Assembly (NCBI RefSeq): GCF_024273235.1
Contig: NZ_JANBVH010000011.1
Location: 62,001-126,000 of the forward strand
DNA from: Sphingomonas faeni
GTDB taxonomy: Bacteria > Pseudomonadota > Alphaproteobacteria > Sphingomonadales > Sphingomonadaceae
Length of the DNA: 64,000 nt
Direction: 5' to 3'
Of this stretch, positions 33,534 to 44,196 are shown in pieces. The notes under the pieces are model-generated. The model ran no database searches, was not told where the DNA came from, and worked only from the letters and a program-made list of their open reading frames with translations. The position numbers and the translations under genes are program-made. Positions within the stretch are counted from its first letter, which is position 1. Each line of letters begins with the position of its first letter.

Positions 33534-35132
33534 TCAGGGCGCCGCAGTCAGCGTCACCAGCACGATATCGTTGCTCTGCATCGGCAGGTCGAGCACGAAC
33601 CGACCTGCGGCATCCGCGCTCACCATGCGATCCGCCACCGGCACGTCGCGCGTCATGTCCTGCAACTTCGCAAGCTGCGTGGGCGCGAGCGTCTTGGGCA
33701 GCCCCATGTCGATATACGCGGAATAGGCGTCGTTGTGGCGATAGCCGGTCCGGAACACGCGCAGGTGATAGCGCCCCGCCTTCAGGCTACGAAACGCGAT
33801 ATGCGCGGGCGGCGCCGGGGTCGATGGCACCAGCTTGGTATAGAAGGGCCGGTTGCTGACCGCCTGTTTCGGCTGTTGCCAGTCCCAGAGCAGCATCCTG
33901 GTATCGGTGCCGTCGGTGGTTGCCATGACCTGCCGATCCGCAACCGGGATGACCCGTCCGTTCAGCGCGTTCAGATATTTATACGCGAAGAACGCCGGTT
34001 TGCGGATGCCCTGCGGATTGAGCAGTCCGAAGCCCCCTTCGAACGGCGCGGTCGGCGGGCCGGGCTCCTCGAACAGGTCGGTATAGGTCCAATAGCTCAT
34101 GCCCTGAACGTCGCCCTCGACGCCCTTCAGCCGCGACAGGATATAGGGCGCACTGATATAGGAATCATGGACCGGGTCGCGCGGCGTGTAGCTCGAACTC
34201 CACTCGGTGAAATACAGCGGCAGGTTCGGGAACGCCGACGCCGCGATCTGCGCCCGCACCGCCTTCACGTCGTTGATGACCGAGTCGGGATTGGCGGACA
34301 ATTTCGTGTCGCTCTGCCCCTTCTCGTCGAGAAAGCCGCCATCGACGCCATAGCTGTGCGTCGCCACGAAATCGACCGGCGTACGGCGCTCCGCGGCATA
34401 GCGCAGGAACTCCGGAACCCAGGCCGCACCCGCCGTCGCCGGCCCGCCGACCTGGAGGTTGCCGTCGATCGCCTTGATCGTCCGCGCGGTCAGGTCGTAG
34501 AGTTCGAAATACGCCTTCTGGTCCGCGCCCTCCCAGAAACCGGCGAGGTTCGGCTCGTTCCAGACCTCGAAATACCAGTGGCGCACCTCCGCCGCGCCAT
34601 AGCGCGCCTCGAGGTGGCGGACGAACGCATCGATCAGGTGGCGCCAGGCCTCGGGCCGCGGATGCGAGCTGTTGCCTTTCCAATAGAAGATCGTCTGCTT
34701 GGACGTCGCCATCGCCTCGGGCGAGAAGCCCAGCTCGACGAACGGCCGGATGTTCCGGCTCAGCAGGTCGTCGTACAGCGCATCGATCTTGGTCCAGTCA
34801 TAGACCGTCTTGCCATCGTCGATCTTCACCGTCCCCAGCACGTCGTGGAAGATCCCGTGAAAGCGGAGGTAGCGAAAGCCGAGTTCGTCGACCGTGGTCT
34901 TCAACTGCGCCTGCGAATCCGCGCGCATCAGCGTTCCGGGATAATCCGATCCCACCGACATCTTGTAGAACGGATCCAGCGGGCGGTCCGCCGTCGCGAC
35001 ATCGACCGATATCTGGCGCGGCGCAGTTTGCGCCCCCGCTCCGGCCGCTGCGAGCACGCCAGCGCCCAGGACGCCCGCATAGAGCGCCAGCCGTTTTGGA
35101 AACCACAGCCGGCTTCGGTCCAAATGTCGCAT
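33534..35132 (-). CDS. Glycoside hydrolase family 39 (beta-xylosidase-like), exported
   Basis: 532 residues with an Ala-rich signal peptide ending near AGAQTA. The TIM barrel shows F-R-Y-L-R-F-H-G-I-F-H-D, the acid/base Glu in W-Y-F-E-V-W-N-E-P-N-L near residue 210 and the nucleophile Glu in L-Y-F-T-E-W-S-S-S-Y near 310. A C-terminal beta-sandwich follows. GH39 enzymes remove xylose, arabinose or iduronate from glycans; the substrate is not decidable here. The ATG at 35132 has GGGAG upstream, whereas the open frame to 35198 lacks a signal at its start. A pair of direct repeats lies upstream. Confidence 0.9.
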   Translation of the reverse strand: MRHLDRSRLWFPKRLALYAGVLGAGVLAAAGAGAQTAPRQISVDVATADRPLDPFYKMSVGSDYPGTLMRADSQAQLKTTVDELGFRYLRFHGIFHDVLGTVKIDDGKTVYDWTKIDALYDDLLSRNIRPFVELGFSPEAMATSKQTIFYWKGNSSHPRPEAWRHLIDAFVRHLEARYGAAEVRHWYFEVWNEPNLAGFWEGADQKAYFELYDLTARTIKAIDGNLQVGGPATAGAAWVPEFLRYAAERRTPVDFVATHSYGVDGGFLDEKGQSDTKLSANPDSVINDVKAVRAQIAASAFPNLPLYFTEWSSSYTPRDPVHDSYISAPYILSRLKGVEGDVQGMSYWTYTDLFEEPGPPTAPFEGGFGLLNPQGIRKPAFFAYKYLNALNGRVIPVADRQVMATTDGTDTRMLLWDWQQPKQAVSNRPFYTKLVPSTPAPPAHIAFRSLKAGRYHLRVFRTGYRHNDAYSAYIDMGLPKTLAPTQLAKLQDMTRDVPVADRMVSADAAGRFVLDLPMQSNDIVLVTLTAAP

Positions 35133-35190
35133 AGCTCTCCCGTTCACGATAATATTGGGGGCCGAAGTCCCGATCGTCGTGACGGTACAG

Positions 35191-35218
35191 GCTTTCACAT
35201 GACGGCGTAAGCTTTCAC
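35191..35218. promoter_or_regulatory. Direct repeats upstream of the GH39 gene
   Basis: GCTTTCAC occurs at 35191-35198 and 35211-35218, exactly 20 bp apart (about two helical turns), some 60-85 bp upstream of the GH39 start on the minus strand. Spaced direct repeats of this size can be activator sites. The remaining 35219-35405 shows no other clear motif. Confidence 0.3.
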
Positions 35219-35405
35219 CAACGCAAGGGTTGCTCGTGTTCCTCCGGGCAATGCGAGAAGGTTCCTTTTGAAAACCTGCATTTGGCCGGTACTTCGCGGT
35301 CGGTTAACCCCCATCATATTGATCGAAATCGACACGTTTTCCAGGACATATCCGCCAATCCGCATCGTTCTCCATCGCCAGCACATGGCATGCGGAGAGA
35401 ACATA

Positions 35406-35786
35406 ATGGCCGTTAAATTTGCAGGAACGATGAACGCCATCAATCGCGGTCTAGACGCGACCAAGCCCACCAAGGGCGCCGACATGGTGGAAGACTGGGA
35501 GGCCGCCCTGGCCGAGATCGACACGCCGGGCGCCAAGGGCATCCTTCGCGATCTGGCATCGTTGCGCAAGCAACTCGAAAAGGGCGAGCCGGATGCCGAC
35601 CGGGTCCATGCTCTGTTGCACCGGCTGGGCACGGCGACGACGAAGATCGCCGAGAAATCCGACAAGGCGCAGGACAAGCTGAAGGCGCTCGGCGAAGCGC
35701 TGACCGAGGCGGGCGAGGACTCGCCGGACGAGGAAGAGGACGTTGCCGCCGCCGCCAGCCCGAAGCGCGCGCGCAAGAAGAGCTGA
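35406..35786 (+). CDS. Hypothetical small charged protein
   Basis: 126 residues from the ATG at 35406, which has GGAGAG eight bases upstream. It is mostly helical: M-N-A-I-N-R-G-L-D-A-T-K-P-T-K-G-A-D near the start, then L-A-S-L-R-K-Q-L-E-K-G-E-P-D and R-L-G-T-A-T-T-K-I-A-E-K. It ends in an acidic stretch (S-P-D-E-E-E-D) followed by a basic tail (SPKRARKKS). No enzyme motif is visible. The acidic-then-basic tail could bind nucleic acid or a partner; this is conjecture. The upstream frame is open to 35268 without a ribosome site. Confidence 0.7.
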   Translation: MAVKFAGTMNAINRGLDATKPTKGADMVEDWEAALAEIDTPGAKGILRDLASLRKQLEKGEPDADRVHALLHRLGTATTKIAEKSDKAQDKLKALGEALTEAGEDSPDEEEDVAAAASPKRARKKS

Positions 35787-35853
35787 ATGTACGAGCGGGT
35801 CGATATCATGTCGGCCCGTTCGCTCCCGATCCGCCCACGCCGGATAACCGGGA

Positions 35854-38007
35854 CTATGCCTCGCTGATCGGCGCCACGATCGTCACGCGCAATCCCGGTC
35901 GATTGTCGCTCTCCTCGATCGTCCCCGCCAGCCTCGCGACCAACGAGACCAGCATCCGCGATCCGAAACCACTGCTCCGCCCCGACTTCCCGCCCCCTCG
36001 ATCCGAAACGATCAGGCTGAACCGGGTCCGTTGCTGTTCGAGCGCGATCGTGATCGGCCCCGCGCCGCCGGCATAGGCATATTTATTCGCGTTGATGACC
36101 AGTTCTGTCAAAATCAGGCCGATATGCACGGCACGGTCGGTCCGCATCAGCACGGGCGCAAGGTCGAGCTGGATCTGCTCGCCCCAGGCCGGGTCCATCG
36201 TCGATTTTATCTCCGTGCACAGGTCGCCGATATAGCGCGCCAGGTCGATCGCCTGCAGGTGCTCGTCGGAATGCAGGCGCCGATGCACCATCGCGACCGC
36301 CGACAGACGACGCTGTGCCTCGGCCAGATGCTCGGTCACCACGGCGTTGCCGACCTCTCGACCTTGCATGCCGAGGAACGCGGACACCAGTTGCAGGCTG
36401 TTCTGAACCCGGTGGTGAACCTCCTTGATGAGATAATCCTTCTGCATCAGCAGGCTCTCGTTGTCGGCGATCGTCGCGGTCAGTTCGTGGTTCACCTCGG
36501 ACAGCCGGCGATGCTGGCGGGCGTCGAACAAAGTCCGTGCCAGGCGACCCGCCGCCTCGACCTCATGCACCGTCCACGCCACCGATCGGCCGCGGACCGC
36601 CTCGCTCCAACTCTCGAACGATGCACGCGGCGACAACGGACGGTGCGGATCGAGCGGGACGTGCTTGTGCGGATTGCCGGCCCAGTTGACGACCTCGACC
36701 TGCTCGGCCCGCAACCAGACAAGAATCGTCGGCTCGTCGGTCGGCATCGTCACCGCGAGGACGCCGCTGGCCAGGCCTTGGCACGCTGCGGCCCCGGCCA
36801 GATGGTCGGACAGGCGATCGGTCGAGAACGGCAGCGTTCGGGTCAGGTCGGCGACATGGGCGGCGATCATGCGGATGTCCTCGTGACCCGGCGCGCGCCC
36901 GGCGACGAAGAGTTCGCCACCACGAACCGCGGCAAAGCCGTCCGCCCCCAGCATCCGGCGGACATCGTCGCCCACGGTCGCAAAAAACGGCGAGAGCGCG
37001 GTGTCGGACCCGAGGCGAAGGATAACGGCATCTTCGGCGGTACGCAGGCGAATGCGCTCGCGGTAGAGTTCGGCATCCTCCTTCGCCCGGATCTGTCGCG
37101 CCAGGCTGCCGGCCAGCGCGCGACACGCCATCCGGAGATGCAACGGCAGGCGTTTCGGCGTCGCGTTATGACAGGCAATCAGGCCCCATAGTGCACCGTC
37201 CCGGACGATCGATACCGACGCCGATGCCGCAACGCCCATGTTGGCGAGGTATTCGAGATGCACGGGCGACACGCTACGCAAGGCGAGATCGCTCATGTCG
37301 AGCGGCGGTCCACCTGCCGGGCGCAGCGGCGCCGGCGCATAGGCGATATCGGGAATCACCCGAACACGGTTGCGAACGTACAGCGCCCGGGCCTGGCGCG
37401 GGATATCCGATGCCGGGAAATGCTGGTTGAGAAACGTCCGCTGCGCCGGATCGCGGTCCTCGGCGACGACCACCCCGGCATCGTCGTCGAGAAACCGGTA
37501 CACCATGACCCGGTCAAACCCGGTCAGGCGGCGAAACGTCTCCGCCGCCCGCTCGCACAGGTCGTGCAGCCCGAACGCCTGCTCGAACGCCGCCGCGGCC
37601 TCTTCCATCGCCGAAAGCATCTCGATCGCCGACGGCATCGTCGCAGGCGCCGGCTCCAGTTCGACGATGATCGAGCCAGCCGATCGATGCGCGATCGCGT
37701 CGAATACCGTGTCGATGCCGTCCACCCTCGCCAGCGCGATCGTCGCCTGTCCCGGCCGGGCCTCGATCTGCGTGGCAACCGACTGGCCGAGCATGTCGTC
37801 CAGATGCGCGCCGAGCCAGCGCGGCGACAGCGACGCTTCGATGTCGCCCGCGCCCGCGCCGATCGTCAGCGTGGCGGCGTCGGCGATCAGGATCATGCCG
37901 TGCGGCTGGATCGATCCGGGCAGTTGGATCGCCTCGCGTTCGCACGACAGGATATCGGGAGGCCGGGGCGCATCGCGAACCGCTCCGTCGGGCACGGGGC
38001 CGGGCAT
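35854..38007 (-). CDS. Bacteriophytochrome with HWE/HisKA_2-type histidine kinase
   Basis: 717 residues. The PAS region carries Cys22 in L-S-C-E-R-E-A-I-Q-L-P-G-S-I-Q-P-H-G, the biliverdin attachment site of bacterial phytochromes. The GAF domain has F-P-A-S-D-I-P-R-Q-A-R and S-P-V-H-L-E-Y-L-A-N-M-G; the PHY domain follows. The output is I-K-E-V-H-H-R-V-Q-N-S-L-Q-L-V with the phospho-acceptor His near residue 530, and a C-terminal ATPase with E-L-V-I-N-A-N-K-Y-A. It would sense red/far-red light. No response regulator or heme oxygenase gene is adjacent. A TTG at 38043 would add 12 residues. Confidence 0.92.
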   Translation of the reverse strand: MPGPVPDGAVRDAPRPPDILSCEREAIQLPGSIQPHGMILIADAATLTIGAGAGDIEASLSPRWLGAHLDDMLGQSVATQIEARPGQATIALARVDGIDTVFDAIAHRSAGSIIVELEPAPATMPSAIEMLSAMEEAAAAFEQAFGLHDLCERAAETFRRLTGFDRVMVYRFLDDDAGVVVAEDRDPAQRTFLNQHFPASDIPRQARALYVRNRVRVIPDIAYAPAPLRPAGGPPLDMSDLALRSVSPVHLEYLANMGVAASASVSIVRDGALWGLIACHNATPKRLPLHLRMACRALAGSLARQIRAKEDAELYRERIRLRTAEDAVILRLGSDTALSPFFATVGDDVRRMLGADGFAAVRGGELFVAGRAPGHEDIRMIAAHVADLTRTLPFSTDRLSDHLAGAAACQGLASGVLAVTMPTDEPTILVWLRAEQVEVVNWAGNPHKHVPLDPHRPLSPRASFESWSEAVRGRSVAWTVHEVEAAGRLARTLFDARQHRRLSEVNHELTATIADNESLLMQKDYLIKEVHHRVQNSLQLVSAFLGMQGREVGNAVVTEHLAEAQRRLSAVAMVHRRLHSDEHLQAIDLARYIGDLCTEIKSTMDPAWGEQIQLDLAPVLMRTDRAVHIGLILTELVINANKYAYAGGAGPITIALEQQRTRFSLIVSDRGGGKSGRSSGFGSRMLVSLVARLAGTIEESDNRPGLRVTIVAPISEA

Positions 38008-38246
38008 TGCGGATCCAATCCAGCCAGAGGCGTCGACGCGCAAACCACATCGTTACGCAAGCGATACAGCAGGCACCCCGCCGCCAGAGTCAACGACATG
38101 GATCAAGCCGTTTCGGCCGTTCCGTTTCGGGACGCAGCGGCGGGGCGCGGATACTTGCCCCCCCCCCGATCGGAATGGCTCGCAACGAGGCGTGTTTCCC
38201 CGAACGATCGCCGCCGATGTCAACGCGCGCGCCAGCGAGTGAGGGT

Positions 38247-38678
38247 TCAAAACGGCAGCTTTGCCCGGTCGGGTTCGACCCACGTCTTGCGGGCCTGCGC
38301 ACCGAACAGCGTCTCGCGGCGCCAATATTTCAGCAGCCAGTCGCGATTGCCCAGGTCGGACGCCATGAGCCTGCCAAGCGCATCGCAAAGTGGTGTTCCC
38401 GGTTCCAGACGACGCAGCAGATCGGCAACCGCCCGCATCGAGGCAAGCGTGATGCTATGGTGATAGCCGCTCGTGTCGGTGTTGGCGGTACCCGTGGCAT
38501 CGTTATAGCGCATGATCAGCCGCCTGATCTCGTCCGGCGCGGTCAGGTCTTCACGGTGCCGGCACAACCAAAGCGCCGCGGCAAAATGCCCCTCGTGAGT
38601 CCACTCGCTTTTCGGCAGGCTCGTATCGATCATCCGCAGCGCGAGATGTTCGATGGCGGCATCGGTTCGAAAGAGCAT
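38247..38678 (-). CDS. Conserved hypothetical protein with His-rich motifs
   Basis: 143 residues, no family recognised with confidence. It starts with L-A-L-R-M-I-D-T-S-L-P-K-S-E-W-T-H-E-G-H-F-A-A-A-L-W-L and has R-L-I-M-R-Y-N-D-A-T-G-T-A-N-T-D-T-S-G-Y-H-H-S-I-T. The H-E-G-H and Y-H-H clusters could ligate a metal. No signal or membrane segment. It lies 239 bp from the phytochrome start and is divergent from the HIRAN gene; the gap on the phytochrome side (38008-38246) has a 10-base C run but nothing else of note. Confidence 0.7.
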   Translation of the reverse strand: MLFRTDAAIEHLALRMIDTSLPKSEWTHEGHFAAALWLCRHREDLTAPDEIRRLIMRYNDATGTANTDTSGYHHSITLASMRAVADLLRRLEPGTPLCDALGRLMASDLGNRDWLLKYWRRETLFGAQARKTWVEPDRAKLPF

Positions 38679-38791
38679 GTCCGTCGTCCTTGGATCATCA
38701 TCATCGGCACGCGTGTCGTCGCGCAGGGCCGTGACGCTGCCGTAACCTTGTACCGCTTTGGATATACGCAGCCAGGGTTTAGACGTGGGGC

Positions 38792-39217
38792 ATGGACGAA
38801 TTGACGCTCAGCGTGGTCGGCATCGACTTCCCCAACGCGGACCGCAGCAAGAGCAACCGCCGCATGGAGTTGTTGCTCTGCGCCCCCGGCGAGCCGGTCG
38901 AGCTGCGCCGCGAGCCGAAGAACCCGCATGACGCCAACGCCGTCGCGGTGTTCAGCCTGCGCGGCGTCCAGATGGGCTACCTCTCCGCCGAGCGCGCGCC
39001 GCTGATCGGCCGGCGCATGCAGCAGGAGGACCATGCCGCCGTGTTCCAGGCGCTGGTCGGCAGCATGGGCTATGTCCGCATCCGCTTCGGCGGCGGCGCG
39101 CCGACATTGCCGGATCTGGCGGAGGGGGAATTGGCAGCCCGGTCGCGCGGTCACGCCGCCCCCTTCGATCCGGACGCGTTCTACCCCGATCCCGAAGGCC
39201 CGGAATGGGGCGCATGA
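38792..39217 (+). CDS. HIRAN domain-containing protein
   Basis: 141 residues. L-S-V-V-G-I-D-F-P-N, then E-L-L-L-C-A-P-G-E-P-V-E-L-R-R-E-P-K-N-P-H-D-A-N-A-V-A-V and M-G-Y-L-S-A-E-R-A form the HIRAN fold. In SNF2 helicases such as HLTF this fold binds 3' DNA ends. Here it is stand-alone, so a DNA-damage role is possible but unproven. The C-terminal third is Pro/Asp-rich. A family A palindrome begins 7 bp after its stop. Confidence 0.85.
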   Translation: MDELTLSVVGIDFPNADRSKSNRRMELLLCAPGEPVELRREPKNPHDANAVAVFSLRGVQMGYLSAERAPLIGRRMQQEDHAAVFQALVGSMGYVRIRFGGGAPTLPDLAEGELAARSRGHAAPFDPDAFYPDPEGPEWGA

Positions 39218-39223
39218 ACGCCT

Positions 39224-39346
39224 GATCCTCCCCCGCCAGGGGGAGGTGGCTGGCACTTGCCAGACGGAGGGGGCGGACACGCAACAGAGATCGTCGCCCC
39301 CTCCCCCTCCGTCGCTACGCGCCACCTCCCCCTAGCGGGTGAGGAT
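39224..39346. repeat. Family A palindromic element, copy 2
   Basis: The same three-hairpin architecture as copy 1, with GATCCTCCCCCGCCAGGGGG on the left and CCACCTCCCCCTAGCGGGTG on the right. It lies between convergent genes, 7 bp after the HIRAN stop and 11 bp from the stop codon of the CinA-like gene. The middle stem (CAGACGGAGGGGG / CCCCCTCCGTCG) is retained. Confidence 0.85.
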
Positions 39347-39356
39347 TTCAACGTGC

Positions 39357-40115
39357 CTAAATGCCCTGCGCAGTCACTGCTCGCCCGGTCGCTTCCAGAT
39401 CGCGCGTCAGGTCTGCGAGGCAGCGATCGACCAGCGCCTCGTCCGAACTCCGCACCACGAAGTTCGCGCCAGTCCTGCCGTCGCGAAAGAACGGATAACT
39501 GCCGATCGCGACGCCTTCGTGGGTCTTTTCGGCATCGCGCAACAGGTCGGCGACCTCGCTCTCCGCGACCCAGCAGCCGATCGTCTTCGACACCACCGGG
39601 CGCCCGCCCTCGAGCGTCCCGGTCAGCGCATCGAGCATCCCTGCCGTGATATGCGGCACGCCCGCCATGATGAAGATGTTGCCGATCCGGATCCCCGGCG
39701 CGCCCGACACCTTGTTGTCGATCAGGTCCGCCCCGGCCGGCACCCGCGCCATCCGCGCCCGCGCCTCGGTAAGACCACCGCGCGTCGCATAATAGGCCTC
39801 CAGCACGGCCATCGCGCGCGGATGATGCTCGACCGCGACGCCCAGCGCCTCGGCGATCGCGTCCACCGTGATGTCGTCGTGAGTCGGCCCGATCCCGCCG
39901 GTCGTGAACAGATAGTCGTTGCGGGCGCGCAGGATGTTGACCGCCTCGACGATCGCCTCGGTCTTGTCGGCGACGACGCGGACTTCGGCGAGGCGGATGC
40001 CCTGCACGTTGAGCCACGCCGCGATCTGCGCGACGTTCTTGTCCTGCGTGCGGCCCGACAGGATCTCGTCGCCGATGATCGTCAGCGCGGCCGTCCAGAT
40101 GCGTTCCTCTACCAT
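39357..40115 (-). CDS. CinA N-terminal-like molybdopterin-binding domain protein
   Basis: 252 residues of the MoaB/MogA-like fold found at the N-terminus of CinA. I-I-G-D-E-I-L-S-G-R-T-Q-D-K-N, L-F-T-T-G-G-I-G-P-T-H-D-D-I-T and G-N-I-F-I-M-A-G-V-P are diagnostic. The nicotinamide-nucleotide deamidase half of full CinA is absent, as is usual for the short alphaproteobacterial type. It diverges from map by 51 bp. The upstream open frame to 40916 is an antisense shadow of map. Confidence 0.88.
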   Translation of the reverse strand: MVEERIWTAALTIIGDEILSGRTQDKNVAQIAAWLNVQGIRLAEVRVVADKTEAIVEAVNILRARNDYLFTTGGIGPTHDDITVDAIAEALGVAVEHHPRAMAVLEAYYATRGGLTEARARMARVPAGADLIDNKVSGAPGIRIGNIFIMAGVPHITAGMLDALTGTLEGGRPVVSKTIGCWVAESEVADLLRDAEKTHEGVAIGSYPFFRDGRTGANFVVRSSDEALVDRCLADLTRDLEATGRAVTAQGI

Positions 40116-40166
40116 GCCCCTCGCATAGCCTCGCAAAAGCGCGCCCGCCACGCTATATCGCGCGTC

Positions 40167-40994
40167 ATGACCGAATATGTAACCGTCACATCGGACCAGC
40201 CCGACGCGCGCACCGGCGCCATCAAGCTCCACGGCCCCGCCGCGTTCGAAGGCATGATGAAGGCGGGCAGGCTCGCCGCCGAGACGCTCGACATGATCGT
40301 GCCGCACATGGTGCCGGGCGTGACCACCGCCGAAATCGACCGGCTGATCTACGACTTCATCGTCGCCGGCGGCGGCGTCCCCGCGACGCTCGGCTATCGC
40401 GGCTATACGCACAGCGTCTGCATCTCGATCAACCATGTCGTCTGCCACGGCATCCCGAGCGAGAAGACGCTGAAATCGGGCGATATCGTCAATGTCGACG
40501 TGACGCCTTTGTTGGACGGCTGGCACGGTGATACGAGCCGGATGTACCTGATCGGCGACGTGCCCATCAAGGCGCGCCGCCTCGTCGAAGTCACCTATGA
40601 ATGCCTGATGATCGGCATCGAGCAGGCCAAGCCCGGCAACCGCATGGGCGACGTCGCCAACGCGATCCAGCGCCACGCCGAGAAGCACCGCTACGGCGTG
40701 GTCCGCGATTTCTGCGGGCACGGCGTCGGCCGGCTGTTCCACGACGCCCCCGAGGTCGTCCATGTCGGTAAGCCCGGCACCGGCCCCGAGCTTCGCCCCG
40801 GCATGATCTTCACGATCGAGCCGATGATCAACATCGGTCGGCCGGACGTGAAACTGCTCGACGATGGTTGGACGGCGGTCACGCGCGATCGCTCGCTGTC
40901 CGCGCAGTTCGAGCATTCGATCGGGATTACGGAAACGGGGTGCGACATCTTCACGCTCAGCCCCAAGGGGTACACGCAGCCGCCTTATGCCTGA
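40167..40994 (+). CDS. map: Type I methionine aminopeptidase
   Basis: 275 residues. It removes initiator Met from nascent proteins. The pita-bread fold and metal ligands are visible: V-N-V-D-V-T-P-L-L-D-G-W-H-G-D-T-S-R (two Asp), F-C-G-H-G-V-G-R-L-F-H (His), F-T-I-E-P-M-I (Glu) and Q-F-E-H-S-I (Glu). A basic, slightly longer N-terminus (V-T-V-T-S-D-Q-P-D-A-R-T-G-A-I) is typical of alphaproteobacteria. Confidence 0.95.
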   Translation: MTEYVTVTSDQPDARTGAIKLHGPAAFEGMMKAGRLAAETLDMIVPHMVPGVTTAEIDRLIYDFIVAGGGVPATLGYRGYTHSVCISINHVVCHGIPSEKTLKSGDIVNVDVTPLLDGWHGDTSRMYLIGDVPIKARRLVEVTYECLMIGIEQAKPGNRMGDVANAIQRHAEKHRYGVVRDFCGHGVGRLFHDAPEVVHVGKPGTGPELRPGMIFTIEPMINIGRPDVKLLDDGWTAVTRDRSLSAQFEHSIGITETGCDIFTLSPKGYTQPPYA

Positions 40995-41054
40995 GGTCTA
41001 ACTACTGGCGCGGATCGACACTCATCGCGCTGAACCGGGGCATTGCCAAACCCA

Positions 41055-41152
41055 CCCGTCACCCCGGACTTGTTCCGGGGTCCACGGTTCCGCAATTTCA
41101 ATTCCTTCGCTCGTGCGGAACGGTGGATGCCGGAACCAGTCCGGCATGACGG
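41055..41152. repeat. Family E palindromic element
   Basis: CGTCACCCCGGACTTGTTCC and GGGGTCCACGG on the left are mirrored by CCGGAACCAGTCCGGCATGA on the right. An inner pair, GGTTCCGCA and TGCGGAAC, lies between them. A shorter relative is at 55945-55975. It fills most of the 235-bp gap between map and the BrnA-like gene, where a BrnT toxin gene would be expected but is absent. Confidence 0.75.
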
Positions 41153-41229
41153 ATGGAAAGTTCTATTCGCCAGGCTTAACCTCGACACTGGTCTACTCTA
41201 GCTCACTTCGTCGAAGGAGTTACGCCGTC

Positions 41230-41523
41230 ATGGCTGGTGATACCCCCGAGGTCGTATTCGACGATGAGAATCCCGAATGGACCGAAGCCGATTTTGCGCG
41301 GGCACGGCCGATCGCAGACTTTCCGGAACTGGCAGCGGCCTTTCCAAACGGCAGTAGACCACGCGGTAGGCCAAAGGGCTCCGTCACCTCTGGCAAGTCG
41401 CTCGTCTCCCTGCGGCTCGACAACGACGTGCTTGAACGGTTCAGGGCGAGCGGACCAGGGTGGCAGTCGCGGATCAACGAAACTCTGCGAAAGGCCAAGA
41501 TACAGCACGGTCCGAACAATTAA
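41230..41523 (+). CDS. brnA: BrnA-type antitoxin, orphan
   Basis: 97 residues. [17 protein letters not shown] is the BrnA start, and R-P-R-G-R-P-K-G followed by [30 protein letters not shown] is its ribbon-helix-helix DNA-binding domain. BrnA normally neutralises the RNase BrnT encoded just upstream and autorepresses the pair. No BrnT-like frame exists between map and this gene or downstream before purL, so it is an orphan, perhaps retained as a regulator or after toxin loss. Confidence 0.8.
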   Translation: MAGDTPEVVFDDENPEWTEADFARARPIADFPELAAAFPNGSRPRGRPKGSVTSGKSLVSLRLDNDVLERFRASGPGWQSRINETLRKAKIQHGPNN

Positions 41524-41591
41524 TCGCGAAGGGACACATCGCAGCAGTCGCCTACGTGACGAATGCGTCCCACCCCGCTAAAGCCCGCCCC

Positions 41592-43820
<2,229 letters not shown>

Positions 43821-43904
43821 TGCGCGGCGGCGGCGGATGATTGACACCGCGGCCCTGACGTTGAGCACCCCCTCAAAATTTAGCAGCCACCCCAGAATCA
43901 AGCA

Positions 43905-44010
43905 ACCACCCCGGCGAAGGCCGGGGCCCAATTGGGATAGCCAAGGCAACGAAGCGCTCCCCTTCGCCATAACCGTCCCCCAATTGGGCCCCGGCCTAAG
44001 CCGGGGTGGT
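43905..44010. repeat. Family C palindromic element, copy 2
   Basis: ACCACCCCGGCGAAGGCCGG followed by GGCCCAATTGGG on the left, mirrored by CCCAATTGGGCC and CCGGCCTAAGCCGGGGTGGT on the right. It lies 85 bp after purL. The first copy is at 10705-10808; the outer arms are nearly identical while the central 40 bp have diverged. Confidence 0.85.
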
Positions 44011-44057
44011 CGGTTTTCTGGTCAAGTTTGGGCCAAGGAAAGTGACCCCAAACCACC

Positions 44058-44116
44058 TTGTGTCCCCGCGAAGGCGGGGACCCAGTCTGGGCTCCCGCCT
44101 TCGCGGGAGAACAAGG
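44058..44116. repeat. Family D palindromic element, copy 2
   Basis: TCCCCGCGAAGGCGGGGA and TCCCGCCTTCGCGGGA joined by CCCAGTCTGGG, flanked by CTTGT and ACAAGG that also pair. It adjoins a family C copy, as at 10.6 kb but in the opposite order. Confidence 0.85.
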
Positions 44117-44196
44117 AAGTGCGCGCCGCCATTTCGTCGAACCCCGACCTGCTGGCAGATCCCGGCACCCGCCGATAATCGCCCCCGCCCCCCAAC

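Noticed and set aside
38158..38168. C-run upstream of the phytochrome as a phase-variable tract
   Set aside because: Not inside a coding frame and not placed between recognisable promoter elements; no support beyond its length.
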